Source: Bacillota bacterium (lineage in GTDB: Bacteria > Bacillota > DTU030). Taken from it: a DNA stretch of 5,677 bases. The position numbers were made by a program, and so were the translations under genes. The notes under the pieces were generated by a model, which had not been told where the DNA came from, made no database searches, and saw nothing but the letters and a program-made list of their open reading frames with translations. Below are positions 4,689-5,677 of the stretch, one piece after another (position 1 is the stretch's first letter; every line of letters starts with the position of its first letter). The stretch is from the NCBI GenBank assembly GCA_012842325.1, contig DUTA01000121.1, forward strand, positions 1-5,677, written 5' to 3'.

Positions 4689-5489
4689 ATGTCAGCACCA
4701 GTCGGAATTTTTGATTCGGGTTTTGGTGGTCTAACGGTAGTGCGGCAGTTTTTCGAGACGCTGCCTGAGGAAAGCCTTGCCTATTTCGGCGACAATGCCC
4801 GGGTTCCCTACGGGTCCCGGTCCCAGGAGGAAATCCAGGCCTTTGTCCTGGAAGTGGCCGCGTTTCTGGTTGGGCAGGGGGTCAAGGCCCTGGTGGTAGC
4901 CTGCAATACGGCCACAGCGGCAGCCCTGCCGGCCCTGCGGGAGGCCTTTTCCCTGCCGGTGGTGGGTATCATTGAGCCGGGGGCAAAGGCGGCGGCCCTG
5001 GCCACCCATTCGGGGGAGATCGCCGTAATTGCCACGGAATTTACCATTAACTCCGGCTCTTATCAGGCAGCCATCAAGAAGTACAATCCCCGGGCCAAAG
5101 TTTATGGACAGGCCTGCCCCCTGTTTGTCCCCTTTGTGGAAAAGGGGAAGCTCAGCGGGGCGGAGGTGGAGGCGGCCGCCGGGGAATACCTGTCCTTTTT
5201 GGCTGCTACCGCCGTCGACACCCTGGTCCTGGGTTGTACCCATTATCCCCACCTGCTGCCGGTGATCAGGAAGGTAATTGGGCCCGATATTAAAATCATC
5301 GATCCGGCCGAGGCTACGGTGGGCACCCTGAAGGAAATCCTCCAGGAAAAGGGCCTGCTGGCACCGGCGGGCAATGTTCCCCAGCACCGCTTTTACACCA
5401 GCGCCGATCCCGAACAGTTCCGCCGCCTGGGCCAACAGCTTCTGGGACAGCCCATGGACTATGTGGAGCAGGTGCCGGTTAAAAAATGA
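4689..5489 (+). CDS. murI: Glutamate racemase
   Basis: This 266-residue cytoplasmic enzyme interconverts L- and D-glutamate without a cofactor, providing D-glutamate for peptidoglycan. Both family halves are present with their catalytic cysteines: GIFDSGFGGLTVV (6-18, with Asp9-Ser10), YFGDNARVPYG (32-42), VVACNTATA (69-77, Cys72), GIIEPGAKAA (93-102), ATEFTINSGSYQ (115-126) and LVLGCTHYPHL (179-189, Cys183 and His185). Length is normal for the family. The ATG at 4689 is the first possible start because an in-frame TAG (4686-4688) directly precedes it. The ribosome site is unusual: seven Gs (4678-4684), four bases before the ATG, instead of an AGGAGG core. It is probably transcribed from the A/T-rich region near 4560-4600, or together with the small upstream gene. 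No clear terminator follows, so read-through into the gene at 5659 is likely. Confidence 0.97.
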   Translation: MSAPVGIFDSGFGGLTVVRQFFETLPEESLAYFGDNARVPYGSRSQEEIQAFVLEVAAFLVGQGVKALVVACNTATAAALPALREAFSLPVVGIIEPGAKAAALATHSGEIAVIATEFTINSGSYQAAIKKYNPRAKVYGQACPLFVPFVEKGKLSGAEVEAAAGEYLSFLAATAVDTLVLGCTHYPHLLPVIRKVIGPDIKIIDPAEATVGTLKEILQEKGLLAPAGNVPQHRFYTSADPEQFRRLGQQLLGQPMDYVEQVPVKK

Positions 5490-5616
5490 AACCGCAACCG
5501 GCAGAGAAAAAGCGGCGCCCGATAGTCCCTTTGGGGCCGAAATAGCCGGGGACAATCTTGTTAGCGTAAAGTTTTGGTAGGCGGTGGCAGGAAAAACGCG
5601 TGTGGAGATAAAAATA

Positions 5617-5658
5617 GAGACCTCGCACCAACAGATAGACAGAAAGGAGCGAGGTCTC
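5617..5658 (+). promoter_or_regulatory. Inverted repeat enclosing the ribosome site of the last gene
   Basis: GAGACCTCGC (5617-5626) and GCGAGGTCTC (5649-5658) form a perfect 10-bp stem with a 22-base loop. The ribosome site AAAGGAG (5643-5649) lies at the end of the loop and its last G is the first base of the right arm. The right arm then ends exactly at the ATG (5659). Folding would place the spacer between ribosome site and start codon in a duplex. This suggests translational control, though a DNA-binding operator is equally possible. No T-tract follows, so it is not a terminator. Confidence 0.6.
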
Positions 5659-5677
5659 ATGAAGAGCGATGGCGTAG
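5659..5677 (+). CDS. Start of a gene cut by the window end, possibly RNase PH
   Basis: Only six codons are present: ATG then K S D G V. The ATG has a good ribosome site, AAAGGAG (5643-5649), nine bases upstream. RNase PH proteins usually begin M(R/K)xDGR, and rph lies close to the glutamate racemase gene in several Firmicutes as I recall, so RNase PH is the best guess. The sixth residue here is Val rather than the usual Arg, and five matching residues are too few to name the gene. It lies 169 bases after the murI stop with no clear promoter or terminator between (5490-5616 holds only short possible stems such as GTCCC/GGGAC at 5525-5529/5549-5553), so co-transcription with murI is likely. Confidence 0.45.

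Noticed and set aside
5617..5658. Outward-facing GAGACC/GGTCTC restriction sites as a cloning artefact
   Set aside because: They are simply the outer part of a natural 10-bp inverted repeat. The sequence runs on into a normal ribosome site and start codon with no vector sequence.
4731..5660. Minus-strand open frame of 309 codons opposite murI
   Set aside because: murI is complete with both catalytic cysteines, and the antisense product shows no recognisable domain.

Overview
The window looks like ordinary chromosomal DNA of a moderately GC-rich, Gram-positive, clostridia-type bacterium. The reasons are strong AGGAGG-type ribosome sites, two TTG start codons, tRNA genes that encode their own CCA, sigma-A promoters and intrinsic terminators with T-tracts. 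A Moorella-like or related Peptococcaceae-type thermophile would fit, but that is an impression from the protein sequences and not a proven assignment.

Layout. Positions 104-609 hold three tRNA genes on the + strand in two transcription units. tRNA-Ser(UGA) and tRNA-Ser(GCU) share one extended -10 promoter, and tRNA-Arg(ACG) has its own near-consensus promoter and a strong terminator. Positions 707-4012 are read on the - strand: a methyl-accepting chemotaxis receptor (2030-4012), then cheW (1500-1967), a strong terminator (1419-1454), and a separate HD-domain phosphohydrolase (707-1300). Positions 4332-5489 are read on the + strand: an unrecognised 60-residue hydrophilic protein and murI (glutamate racemase). 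The window ends 19 bases into a further + strand gene that starts at 5659. Its first residues resemble the start of RNase PH, but the fragment is too short to name safely.

How the genes work together. The receptor and CheW form a small chemotaxis signalling cassette. They would have to recruit a CheA kinase encoded elsewhere, since none is present here. MurI supplies D-glutamate for peptidoglycan. The HD protein is probably a nucleotide-monophosphate phosphatase in nucleotide housekeeping. The tRNAs are unrelated housekeeping genes.

The least explained parts are non-coding. The 319-base divergent region (4013-4331) contains, on the mcp strand, a foldable branched RNA followed by a terminator-like hairpin with a T-tract, about 90 bases before the mcp start, and a TTGTCGAA box further upstream. 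The murI leader carries a 13-base palindrome with the same TTGTCG/CGACAA half-site. The last gene's ribosome site lies in the loop of a perfect 10-bp inverted repeat that ends exactly at its ATG. I found no mobile element, CRISPR array, phage gene or clearly new multi-gene system in this window.
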